NCBI GenBank assembly: GCA_900556625.1
Contig: USPQ01000003.1
Span: forward strand, 6,353 to 70,352
Origin: an uncultured Bacteroides sp.
Lineage (GTDB): Bacteria; Bacteroidota; Bacteroidia; Bacteroidales; Bacteroidaceae
Direction: 5' to 3'
DNA: 64,000 nucleotides
The notes below the pieces were generated by a model. It was given only the letters and a program-made list of their open reading frames with translations. It searched no databases and was not told the origin of the DNA. Of the stretch, positions 8,164 through 17,491 are shown in pieces (the stretch's first letter is position 1; every line of letters begins with the position of its first letter). A program made the position numbers and the translations under genes.

Positions 8164-10296
8164 ATGAGCTTCAGTAATAAATTAGGTATCCACATATTGT
8201 TATTTCTTATCGCCACGTTTATAGCGTGCACTGACAACGACATTCAGGAAAATAATAATAATCTTCCTCCAAAAGACGAGCCAACCCCTCCTCAGGAAGA
8301 GGCCGAAGAACATTTATTTGATATTCTCAATCTTGATTATCCGGGATTAGAAGAAATAAAATCTTTATATAAAAGCGGTGAGAATGATGCAGCAATGCAA
8401 AAGTTACTTACCTACTACAGAAGCAGAACGGACATTGAAAACCCTAATCTGACTGCTACTCTTAATGACACGGAGCAAGGTTATGCCGATTATGCCATAG
8501 ACGAATATCGTTTTTACGTCAATGACAATTACTTGGAAGACAAAGACCGGAAAATTCCATATTCACTGAAAAGTAACGACCAAACGATTAATTGGCAATT
8601 TGCTCCCGAAGGTGCTGATAATGAATATCAAAAGCAGTTACATCGCCATAATTGGATACCGATGCAGGGCAAAGCTTATCAAAAATCCAAGAATGAAAAA
8701 TATATGCTTTCATGGAAAGAAGTATATACAGATTGGATACTCAAAAATCCAAAGCCGAATGGGAAACCGGACAAATTCCAATGGCACCAGCTCCAAATGT
8801 CCACACGTATTATGGGGCAAACAGAATCTTTCGAGTATTTCAAATCCTCCTCTCATTTCACTCCGGAATGGCTTTCCTTTTTCCTCATACATTTTGCTGA
8901 ACATGCCGATTATCTATCCATGTACAAATATTCCGGAGAAAACAATATTCTACTAAGCCAGGCAGTAGCATTGGTATTTGCCGGAACATTGTTTCCGGAA
9001 CTTAAGAATGCCCCACAATGGCAGAAAATAGGATGTGAGATTATAAATGATCAAACTACAAAGTTATTTTTGGAAGATGGAATGACTAACGATCTCTCTC
9101 TTCATTATCATATAGGCATAGTAGACGGACTTTATGATCTCAAACGGCTTATCCAACTGAATAAATTGCCGGACAATCAGCTCTCACCGCAGCTCGATGA
9201 AACGCTTTTGAAAGCCACCAAAATTGTCATGCACTTCACATACCCAAGTTATTTTAAGAAAGGAAGCAAACAGTGCAGTCCCGCATTCAATGATTCATGG
9301 ATAAAAACACGCAGTGTATTAAACAAAAACTTTGTGAAGTATGCGGCAATGTTTCCGGAAGATTCTGAATTAAAGTATATGCAAACGTATGGTAATGAAG
9401 GCACTCTTCCCGACAGCAGAATCAAAACATTCGAAGATTCCGGATTTTATGTATTGCGCAACGGTTGGACACCAGAGTCTACAATGCTGATACTTAGCAA
9501 TAACATATCTTCCAAGTTACAAGACTCAAGCCATAACCAACTTGATAACGGAACATTCGAGTTATATCATAACGGTCGTAATTTCTTTCCGGACTCCGGA
9601 GTATGTTCATATATGAAAGAGGATGATGCAGAAGTAATGAAACTACGCAGATGGTTTCGGCAGACGAAAGCGCACAATACAATGGTACTGGGAAAATCTG
9701 AAGATCATGAAGATATCGGTGCCGAAAATATCAGCAAGGCAGAAGGCAAGTTACTACTAAAAGAAGAAAATGCCGACCAACAACTCATAGTTACCGAAAA
9801 TCAAGGATACAATGATTTCAAACACCGCCGTGCTGTTTTTTATGTAAAACAACCGACCGAATTTTTCGTATTGGTAGATGAAGGATTTGGCACAGCAACC
9901 GGTTATGCTAAGTTATATTTCCATCTTTGCGATGAAACATCTGTAAATAATGTCATTCTGGACAGTCAAGAGGCAGGCGCACATACTACCTTTGAAAACA
10001 ATAACTTATTAATCCGAAGCTTTGGAAATCAGGCCATCACCCTAAAGCCTTTTGATGGACGGATATCTTATCAGACCGACAGAAAATACTCAACAAGAAA
10101 AGCCTATTCACTTGTTATGAAGAAACAAAGAAGTATCCCCGTGCGATACATTACCATACTATATCCGGTCAGTAAGGTTTCCAATCAAAAGATCAGTGCA
10201 AAATTTACTGATGACCCGTCAAACTCAAACCATGTTTCTATTGAAGTGACTATCGGTAATCAGGTATATCCACTAAGCTTTCAACTCAAACACTAA
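8164..10296 (+). CDS. PL12-like heparinase II/III family lyase, lipoprotein (first copy)
   Basis: Predicted polysaccharide lyase that cleaves heparan-type glycosaminoglycans by beta-elimination. ATG 8164 is preferred over an in-frame TTG at 8140 because it gives a compact lipoprotein signal (MSFSNKLG... with LIATFIAC), implying membrane anchoring. An N-terminal alpha/alpha barrel is followed by a C-terminal beta-sandwich of the heparinase II/III family. Conserved blocks are NLDYPGLEE, LHRHNWIPM, ENNILLSQ, HYHIG, SHNQLDNGTFELYHNGRNFF and a C-terminal VRYITILYPV. It is strongly similar to the gene at 12926 and more distantly to that at 23910. Against the third copy, its GNH-equivalent position is ENN. 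Its gene order after the HTCS matches BT4662 (memory). The stop lies 5 bases before the GH95-like gene. Confidence 0.88.
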   Translation: MSFSNKLGIHILLFLIATFIACTDNDIQENNNNLPPKDEPTPPQEEAEEHLFDILNLDYPGLEEIKSLYKSGENDAAMQKLLTYYRSRTDIENPNLTATLNDTEQGYADYAIDEYRFYVNDNYLEDKDRKIPYSLKSNDQTINWQFAPEGADNEYQKQLHRHNWIPMQGKAYQKSKNEKYMLSWKEVYTDWILKNPKPNGKPDKFQWHQLQMSTRIMGQTESFEYFKSSSHFTPEWLSFFLIHFAEHADYLSMYKYSGENNILLSQAVALVFAGTLFPELKNAPQWQKIGCEIINDQTTKLFLEDGMTNDLSLHYHIGIVDGLYDLKRLIQLNKLPDNQLSPQLDETLLKATKIVMHFTYPSYFKKGSKQCSPAFNDSWIKTRSVLNKNFVKYAAMFPEDSELKYMQTYGNEGTLPDSRIKTFEDSGFYVLRNGWTPESTMLILSNNISSKLQDSSHNQLDNGTFELYHNGRNFFPDSGVCSYMKEDDAEVMKLRRWFRQTKAHNTMVLGKSEDHEDIGAENISKAEGKLLLKEENADQQLIVTENQGYNDFKHRRAVFYVKQPTEFFVLVDEGFGTATGYAKLYFHLCDETSVNNVILDSQEAGAHTTFENNNLLIRSFGNQAITLKPFDGRISYQTDRKYSTRKAYSLVMKKQRSIPVRYITILYPVSKVSNQKISAKFTDDPSNSNHVSIEVTIGNQVYPLSFQLKH

Positions 10297-10301
10297 AAGT
10301 T

Positions 10302-12686
10302 ATGCAAAAATATATTCAAGCAATTAGTTGGAATTTATTATTTTTATTCCTATTCCTATGTTTGTTAGCAACCTGTAAATCTCTCGTTAACCTTATAAAA
10401 CACAAAAATGGCACTATGAATATTCAACACAGATACTATAACTGTATCCTTCTGCTTTTAATCTGCCTTCGTAGTGCGGATATTTATTCTATGGATATCA
10501 AGCAGAATATAAATTGGCCTCAATTTATGAGTCAGCAGGATATGATATGGGAAAGATTACCGGAATATTGGTATGACTCAGCCTATCTAGGTAACGGCAG
10601 ATTGGGACTAATGATCTACAAAGAACCGAATAAAAACTATATACGCCTGGAAACAGGAAACTGTGATGTACACGATCATCGTGCAAAAAGAGATGTATTC
10701 GGAATTCCCCGACTACTTACCGGGCATTTTGCTTTACACCCTAAAGGAGAAATAATCAGCGGCAAGATGCGTCTTGATCTTTGGAACGCAGAGGCTTCAA
10801 CTGAAATCACCACTACGAAAGGAATTATCCATCTACAAACTTTCGTTCATGCTGATGATATGATCATCGTAGTTAAAGCAACTACCGAAGGAGATGAACA
10901 TGACTTTCGATGGGAATGGATAGCTGCTGAAGCTAACAGCCCGCGTTATCTATTATTCAAAAGGCAAGGAAAAACGAATAAGATCCCCGAAGGTTACGAA
11001 CTCAATCCTTCCCCTACTAACAGCAAAGAAAATGAAATAAACTTATCTATACAAGAATTATTGGCAGGAGGAGAAACAACCGTAGGATGGCAAGAGACAA
11101 AAACGTCTCCACAAGAAAGAATCTTATGGATAAATCTTACACACACTTATCCACAAAGTACTTCAAAAAAGATTTGTAAAGCAGAAATACGCCAAGCCAT
11201 ACGTAAAGGTTATGCAACACTTCAAAATGCTCATCGGCAATGGTGGAACTCTTATTATCCCGCTAGTTTCATCAGCTTACCGGATGCAAAGAAAGAAAAT
11301 TTCTACTGGATTCAAATGTATAAACTAGCCTCAGCTACTCGTGGCGACCGGGCATTAATAGATAACACCGGTCCGTGGTTATCTGAAACACCGTGGCCAA
11401 ATGCTTGGTGGAACCTCAACGTGCAACTCACCTACTGGGCACTGAATGCTTCCGACCATTTGGATTTAGCCGCATCTCTAGAGAATGCACTCTATAATCA
11501 CATTGACCAACTACGCTTGAACATACCTGCCGCATATCGTCACAACTCATTGGGGATAGGTGTTGCTTCAAATCTGGAATGCATGACGACCACTGTAGGA
11601 ATTCCCGGTAAAGGAAAAGCGCAAGTGGGACTTCTTCCTTGGGCCTGCCATAATCTTTGGCTTATTTATCGTCATAAAATGGATGATGAAGTTTTGCGTA
11701 ACAAATTGTTCCCGTTATTAAAAGGGGCCATCAATTACTATCTTCATTTTATCCAAAAAGGAGAAGACGGCAAATATCATCTACCTGAAACTTATTCTCC
11801 CGAATATGGTGTAACGAAAGACTGCAACTTTGACCTCGCACTATTATATTGGGGTTGTCAGACCTTATTGGAGTCAGCACAGCGATTGCAGATTCAAGAT
11901 CCACTAATTTCAACCTGGAAAGATGTTTTGGATAATCTCACTCCGTATCCGATGGATGAAAACGGGTTACTTATTGGAAAAGACACACCTTATGCTTTCT
12001 CCCACAGGCATTATTCACACTTGCTTTCCATCTATCCTTTATACCTTATTAATAAGGAGCAACCAAACAATACCCGACTTATAGAGAAATCATTAGCCTT
12101 TTGGCAAAGTAAGCCGAAAGCTCTTTTAGGTTACTCATGTACAGGTGCATCTTCTATATCTTCCGCTATTGGAAAAGGAAACGAGGCTCTATCCTATCTA
12201 AATAAATTATTTGGCAAGTTCCTTAGTTCGACCACCATGTATAAAGAAAGCGGCCCGGTTATCGAGACGCCACTATCAGGCGCACAATGTATACATGATA
12301 TGTTAATACAAAGTTGGGGAGGGAAACTCCGTATTTTCCCTGCACTGCCGGACGTTTGGAAAGATGTCTGCTTCTCCGGTTTACGCACAGAAGGAGCATT
12401 CAAAGTTTCTGCTAACAGAAAGAATGGGAAAACACTGTTTATCCACATCAAAAGTCTTGCAGGAGAACCATGTATCGTAACTACCGACATTGTTAATCCC
12501 ATATTCAAAGGGAAACGGGCGTTTACTGTACAAACTACCAACAACGGCACATACCAAATCGATTTAAAGAAAGGAGAAGAAGTTTTTATCTATCCCCAAG
12601 GACAGATTCCGGACTTCATAATCTCCCCTATTCCACCTGTTTCCAAAAATCACTTTGGACTAAAAAACGTCCAAACCAACAACTAA
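10302..12686 (+). CDS. GH95-like glycoside hydrolase (alpha-L-fucosidase fold family)
   Basis: Large secreted enzyme (794 residues) of the (alpha/alpha)6-barrel GH95-like type. The N-terminal YLGNGRLGLMIY resembles the family's LGNGxLG start motif. The barrel has NAWWNLNVQLTYWALN, whose N-L-N fits the paired asparagines of GH95, followed by ETYSPEYG (candidate acid Glu) and HRHYSHLLSIYPL, matching the HRHxSHL motif. The true substrate is uncertain; fucose is not a usual heparan component. The start is ambiguous: residues 1-25 look like a lipoprotein signal (LLATC), but M39 (10416) begins a second signal-like segment, MNIQHRYYNCILLLLICL. It sits between two PL12-like genes, 5 bases after the first. 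I do not recall an equivalent in the B. thetaiotaomicron locus. Confidence 0.75.
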   Translation: MQKYIQAISWNLLFLFLFLCLLATCKSLVNLIKHKNGTMNIQHRYYNCILLLLICLRSADIYSMDIKQNINWPQFMSQQDMIWERLPEYWYDSAYLGNGRLGLMIYKEPNKNYIRLETGNCDVHDHRAKRDVFGIPRLLTGHFALHPKGEIISGKMRLDLWNAEASTEITTTKGIIHLQTFVHADDMIIVVKATTEGDEHDFRWEWIAAEANSPRYLLFKRQGKTNKIPEGYELNPSPTNSKENEINLSIQELLAGGETTVGWQETKTSPQERILWINLTHTYPQSTSKKICKAEIRQAIRKGYATLQNAHRQWWNSYYPASFISLPDAKKENFYWIQMYKLASATRGDRALIDNTGPWLSETPWPNAWWNLNVQLTYWALNASDHLDLAASLENALYNHIDQLRLNIPAAYRHNSLGIGVASNLECMTTTVGIPGKGKAQVGLLPWACHNLWLIYRHKMDDEVLRNKLFPLLKGAINYYLHFIQKGEDGKYHLPETYSPEYGVTKDCNFDLALLYWGCQTLLESAQRLQIQDPLISTWKDVLDNLTPYPMDENGLLIGKDTPYAFSHRHYSHLLSIYPLYLINKEQPNNTRLIEKSLAFWQSKPKALLGYSCTGASSISSAIGKGNEALSYLNKLFGKFLSSTTMYKESGPVIETPLSGAQCIHDMLIQSWGGKLRIFPALPDVWKDVCFSGLRTEGAFKVSANRKNGKTLFIHIKSLAGEPCIVTTDIVNPIFKGKRAFTVQTTNNGTYQIDLKKGEEVFIYPQGQIPDFIISPIPPVSKNHFGLKNVQTNN

Positions 12687-12925
12687 AAATGTACAAAAGC
12701 CTTCCTCTATATATGTACGAGGAGGTTACATTATGACATACAAAAGACCTATTTTCAAGTCATAAACAGTTCTTTTGAACATAAATAGTATATGATTCAA
12801 CAAAACTAATATCAAAAAAACATTTTTGAACAAAGCCTGAACAACTTCGGCCAATCGTTATATATAAAGAGATTACATTTGCAAACAGTAAAATATAACT
12901 TTTAATAATTAAAACCTAATAAAGT
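12687..12925 (+). promoter_or_regulatory. Intergenic region with promoter for the second PUL transcription unit
   Basis: The -7 box TACATTTG is at 12874-12881, 44 bases before the ATG at 12926. Near the left end a weak hairpin (CTTCCTC with GAGGAGG, about 12705-12733) is not followed by a T-run, so I do not call it a terminator. A half-site GGTTACA recalls the word repeated at 7841-7888. Confidence 0.5.
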
Positions 12926-15091
12926 ATGAAGAACATCTTCTTTATTTGCGTGTTCTCACTGATTGCATTTACAGGATGCACAGATGACGACGAACTCTAC
13001 AAAAACAGTGGAAAAGATTCTGCCGAAGAGGAAACAAGTTTTCCTAACGAGGAAATCGACCAACGTTTGTTTAAAGTTATCAATTTAGATTATCCGGGAT
13101 TGGAACAGGTAAAAGCATGGTATGAAACAGGAAATTATTACTCTGCATCCAAAGCTCTTCTCGAATACTATAGAGGTCGAATTGGTATCATTAATCCTTA
13201 TGTATCCTTAAATTCTATTACAACACAACAAGCAAGATACGCAGAATTAGCATTAGCAGAAAACGGTTATCGTTTTTATATAAATGCCAATTACTTAGAA
13301 GAAAAAGATCTTGGAAATGGCAAAGAAAAAGTTCCGTACAGCCTAAAATCGGGAAAAGAGATCAATTGGGAGTTTATTCCCAAAGGTGCTGACAAGGAAT
13401 ACCGTAAGCAGTTACATCGGCACAATTGGATTCCATTCCAAGCCATGGCATATCAAAAGACACAAGATGAAATATATATGTTGGGATGGAAAGACGTGTA
13501 TTCAGATTGGGTATCAAAATTCCCTAAAACAGAAACAGTTGTAGATGAATTTGCATGGTGGCAATTACAAGTATCTACACGTCTAATGGGGCAAGCACAA
13601 GCATTTGAATATTTCAAGTTTTCATCCAATTTCACCCCCCAATGGCTTTCTTTCTTTTTAGTTCACTTTGCAGAACATGCCGATTTCTTGCTAAAAAATC
13701 GCTATCAAGACGAAAATAATATTCTATTTAGCCAAATAATCTCAATGGTATTTGCCGGAACTCTATTTCCGGAATTCAAAGATGCTCCTCAATGGCAAGC
13801 AGAAGGTTGTAGAATCATTAATGAACAACTTGAAAAACAATTCTTACCGGACGGAATGCTTAGTGACCTTTCCTTACATTATCACATAGGTATATTAGAC
13901 GAACTCTATAATCTCAAAAGGCTCATCCAAGAGAATCATTTACCGGAAAATTTACTCACTTCCAAGTTTGACCAAATCCTAGAGAAAGCGACCGAAATAG
14001 TTATACATTTTACCTATCCCAACTATTTTGAGGCAGGTAGCAATGAATATTGTACATCAGCTTTCAATGATTCGTGGATGAAAACGAAAAATGTATTAGA
14101 GAAAAACTTCAAGAAATATGCTGAGATGTTCCCCAATAATCAAGAATTAGCGTGGATGGCAACTCGTGGTGGACAAGGACATGCACCAAGCGCAGGAATA
14201 AAAGTTTTCGAGAACTCCGGACACTATATTCTACGAAATGGATGGGATAAAACTTCCACTATGCTAATACATAGTAATAACTATTCAAATGAAAAGATGG
14301 ATATATGGAGTCACAATCAACCGGATAACGGAACATTTGAATTATATCATAATGGGCGTAACTTTTTCCCTGATTCCGGAGTATCTTCTTATGAAGGTAG
14401 TGGAACTCCTAATAATATTCGCAGTTGGTTCCGTCAAACAAAATCTCATAACACAATGATTCTAAGCGATAAAGAAACAGAAGACAATGATAAACCTAAT
14501 GCAAAAAGATATGGAGATGAAGATATAAAAAACACCTTAGGTAAATTAATCCGTAAAGGAGAAACTAACCAATATCAATTTGTAGCCACAGAGAATCAAG
14601 GATATGCCAACTTTACTCATAGACGTTCTATATTCTTTGTCACGCCTAAAGAAAAACCATTTTTTGTAATAGTAGATGAAGGTATAGGAAACGCAACCGG
14701 ATTTAGTAAACTATATTTCCATCTCTGTGACGATAAAACAGCAGAATCTGTTTCTTTAGATATAGAAAACCACGGAGCACATACTACATTTAGTGACAAT
14801 AACAACTTATTCATACGTAGTTTTGGTAATGCAGATATCACCCAAAATGAAGTCAAAGGATATATTTCCTACGACACCAAAGGTTTATTCCTTCCCCGTA
14901 AGGCTTACTCACTCGTAATGGATAAAAAAGAGAATAGTCCGGTACGATATATAACCGTAATATATCCCATCGCAAACGAAACACCTGAAATCTCGGCCAG
15001 ATTCACTGATGATGAAACATTTATTGAGGATGCAATAAAGCTCGAGGTCACAGTAAATGGTCAGAGATATGAATTAGGATACACTAAATAA
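12926..15091 (+). CDS. PL12-like heparinase II/III family lyase, lipoprotein (second copy)
   Basis: 721-residue paralogue of the gene at 8164, with the same blocks: NLDYPGLEQ, LHRHNWIPF, ENNILFSQ, LHYHIGI, SHNQPDNGTFELYHNGRNFF and VRYITVIYPI. The signal is MKNIFFICVFSLIAFTGC, a lipobox (FTGC), so it is probably membrane-anchored. Identity with the first copy is high through most of the length by eye. It has its own upstream -7 box and lies 35 bases before the glycan-binding protein gene, so it probably heads the main operon that continues through SusD. Substrate preference relative to copy 1 cannot be told from sequence. Confidence 0.88.
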   Translation: MKNIFFICVFSLIAFTGCTDDDELYKNSGKDSAEEETSFPNEEIDQRLFKVINLDYPGLEQVKAWYETGNYYSASKALLEYYRGRIGIINPYVSLNSITTQQARYAELALAENGYRFYINANYLEEKDLGNGKEKVPYSLKSGKEINWEFIPKGADKEYRKQLHRHNWIPFQAMAYQKTQDEIYMLGWKDVYSDWVSKFPKTETVVDEFAWWQLQVSTRLMGQAQAFEYFKFSSNFTPQWLSFFLVHFAEHADFLLKNRYQDENNILFSQIISMVFAGTLFPEFKDAPQWQAEGCRIINEQLEKQFLPDGMLSDLSLHYHIGILDELYNLKRLIQENHLPENLLTSKFDQILEKATEIVIHFTYPNYFEAGSNEYCTSAFNDSWMKTKNVLEKNFKKYAEMFPNNQELAWMATRGGQGHAPSAGIKVFENSGHYILRNGWDKTSTMLIHSNNYSNEKMDIWSHNQPDNGTFELYHNGRNFFPDSGVSSYEGSGTPNNIRSWFRQTKSHNTMILSDKETEDNDKPNAKRYGDEDIKNTLGKLIRKGETNQYQFVATENQGYANFTHRRSIFFVTPKEKPFFVIVDEGIGNATGFSKLYFHLCDDKTAESVSLDIENHGAHTTFSDNNNLFIRSFGNADITQNEVKGYISYDTKGLFLPRKAYSLVMDKKENSPVRYITVIYPIANETPEISARFTDDETFIEDAIKLEVTVNGQRYELGYTK

Positions 15092-15126
15092 TCAACCTAT
15101 AATAATATAACTAATACTGATATAAA

Positions 15127-17472
15127 ATGAGTCTAAGAAAATTAACATTTAGTTTTTTGGCGATTCTAATAGTTACAGTTTCACCGCTGTTCTATGTTTC
15201 TTGTTCTGATACAGAAACAACAGACTCGTCCAACTTCGCACTTTATTATACAGGATTGACCAACATAGCTCCATCTATGACCGGAACAATCAGTAAACCT
15301 ACATATAAAGGTAGTGCCCCTTCTGATTTTACAATTACCGGTATCACACTTAACAATGAAGTGTATACAGGAAATTGTTTTCAGATTGATTCTGAAACAG
15401 GGGTAATTTCTGTGCAAAACACAGAAAATGCAGCTAAAGGACGCTACAAAATTTCCATCTCTTGCATATCCGGAGGGACTCGATATGAATATAAAGATAT
15501 TGTAATTGTTAAATTATTAGCATCCGCTCCTGATGGTATAGAAATTACCCCTAATTTAATACAAGCGGACTACAGCGACATTATTGATAAAAATAGTGAA
15601 GTAGATATGCCTATAGCCAAGATTACAACATCTGGAGAAGAACATATTTCTATCAAGAAATACACAATAGGTAATGTATACAAGATCACTAATGAAGGTG
15701 AAGAAACGCCAGAATATGAACCTCTAGCTGTCAGTTTCAATGACTGTTTTACTATTTCTTCTGAAGGAGAATTTACAATTGTTCAAGGAGAAAGCTCTAG
15801 TATTCTTGAAGTAGGTCTTTATACTGTAGACATAATTCTAGAAACTCAATTAGAAGAATCTCTATTAGAAAAAAAGATCAAAATTAAGGTTATCTCCAAA
15901 CCGATGGATTTCTACTACGAAGTAGCCGAAGGCGAAATAGAAGAAGAAAGCGAACAAACCCCGAACGGAACAACTTTCAGATCCCAATCCCCCGTTTACT
16001 CAGGCTCTACAGATGGATTAAAATATAGTATCTATGCCATCGAACCTGAAACAGAGAAAATATATGAGAAGATAAAAATAGATGAGCAAACGGGTGAGAT
16101 ATACATCGAAAAAGGACACAAATTAACTAAGGGCTCAACCTATAAAGTCAGTGTATGTGCAAAAAATATGTATAATGAAGAAGGAGAAGTCGGACTAGTT
16201 AAAGAGAATGCTTATGAGATAAAAGTCGTAGCATTTATTGCACCATTTGAAGAATTCTATTATGGAACTCAAGTAGGAGCAGAAAGTTGTACTTATGAAG
16301 GCATGGAACTTTCTTCTTATAAAATAGAACCTAATATAAAAGGTGGAGGTGAAAATATTAAATATCAATTATTAAGTTGCGACTCAAGAATTGAAAAATA
16401 CATTGATAAAGAGCAACTACAAACAAATGGGATCATTGAATTATTAGAGGGTAACAAAACATTTAAAGACGAAAATTACAAAATATCTGTTCGTGCCTTT
16501 AATTCTAAATATGAAATAAAAACAGAGCTAACATTACGCCCAACTAAAAACCCAGACAGAATCACTTATATTAGTTGTGGTAATAATTTAGGAGCAAATA
16601 AGCAACCATTAGAAGGTAAGCAGTACGACAACCAATTCAGATTTAATAGAAAACCTGAGATGAAGGATGCTACGTTCACGATAAACACTGATGCATATCC
16701 TGATGCAAATATAGAATTTACATATACAAATATTCATCAAACAATAAAAGCAGAGATTATTGATGGTAATAAATTAAAATTTGACAATAATTCTTGGAAT
16801 AATAATGCAGTATGTGGAATAAGTAAAATAACAGCTACCGTTAATGGCAAAGTTTCTTTTTCTGTCCCTATATTTATTCACTGTAATGGATTTGCAAAAG
16901 AACTGGAAAAAACAGGAAATAAATCCGTTGTTGAAACAGGCTATGAAGCTAGAATTGAATACACTCCGTTTGTTTTACATGTCAACCCGCATAATGGTGG
17001 AACATCTATATCTCCTCAAATAACAACAAGACCAACAGGAGATGATACACAAGAGACAATCCTATCTGGAGACAAACTAGAAATATTTGCTTTGGACTAT
17101 AGAAGAACATTCAAATATTACAACTTTAATGGTTTACATACAGATAATGGTCAACAACCAAGTGAGGGAAAATTCCTAAGTAATTTATGGTCAACGAGTG
17201 GAGGAACTCCTAGCAAAAATGACAAAGCTCCAGTATCCTATTTTACAGGACTCGGCTTTGACCAAAAGTTAGGATATGTCATAAATGAACAAATAGAGAA
17301 TCACCATGAAGTAAAAATAAATAAAAATAAATGGTATGACACAACAGGATGGGCAAATGGATTCTTTGTTGGAGAAATGACTTTCCGAATAGATGGTGAA
17401 AAGAGTAAACTTAATGATGGAGGTAAAACCAATCCAATTATCATCTGGCTCGATGAAAATTACGAAGAGTAA
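15127..17472 (+). CDS. Surface glycan-binding lipoprotein (SGBP, BT4661-like)
   Basis: 781-residue predicted outer-surface lipoprotein: signal MSLRKLTFSFLAILIVTVSP, Cys26 in YVSC. The rest is a chain of Ig/cadherin-like beta domains (repeated ITGITLNN, DSETGVISVQN and DEQTGEIYIEKG elements at about 75-100 and 315-335) and a C-terminal carbohydrate-binding-like region with aromatic-rich strands. There are no catalytic motifs. Position directly before susC matches BT4661, the heparin-binding SGBP (memory). Such proteins capture polysaccharide at the cell surface and pass it to SusC/D. Codon use is more AT-rich than the downstream enzymes. Confidence 0.8.
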   Translation: MSLRKLTFSFLAILIVTVSPLFYVSCSDTETTDSSNFALYYTGLTNIAPSMTGTISKPTYKGSAPSDFTITGITLNNEVYTGNCFQIDSETGVISVQNTENAAKGRYKISISCISGGTRYEYKDIVIVKLLASAPDGIEITPNLIQADYSDIIDKNSEVDMPIAKITTSGEEHISIKKYTIGNVYKITNEGEETPEYEPLAVSFNDCFTISSEGEFTIVQGESSSILEVGLYTVDIILETQLEESLLEKKIKIKVISKPMDFYYEVAEGEIEEESEQTPNGTTFRSQSPVYSGSTDGLKYSIYAIEPETEKIYEKIKIDEQTGEIYIEKGHKLTKGSTYKVSVCAKNMYNEEGEVGLVKENAYEIKVVAFIAPFEEFYYGTQVGAESCTYEGMELSSYKIEPNIKGGGENIKYQLLSCDSRIEKYIDKEQLQTNGIIELLEGNKTFKDENYKISVRAFNSKYEIKTELTLRPTKNPDRITYISCGNNLGANKQPLEGKQYDNQFRFNRKPEMKDATFTINTDAYPDANIEFTYTNIHQTIKAEIIDGNKLKFDNNSWNNNAVCGISKITATVNGKVSFSVPIFIHCNGFAKELEKTGNKSVVETGYEARIEYTPFVLHVNPHNGGTSISPQITTRPTGDDTQETILSGDKLEIFALDYRRTFKYYNFNGLHTDNGQQPSEGKFLSNLWSTSGGTPSKNDKAPVSYFTGLGFDQKLGYVINEQIENHHEVKINKNKWYDTTGWANGFFVGEMTFRIDGEKSKLNDGGKTNPIIIWLDENYEE

Positions 17473-17491
17473 AACGAATAATCTAATAATT

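Noticed and set aside
12705..12733. Hairpin after the GH95-like gene as a terminator
   Set aside because: The stem has a wobble and an 11-base loop and no T-run follows.
17393..17491. Upstream start for the SusC gene
   Set aside because: It would overlap the SGBP gene by 80 bases and bury the signal peptide.
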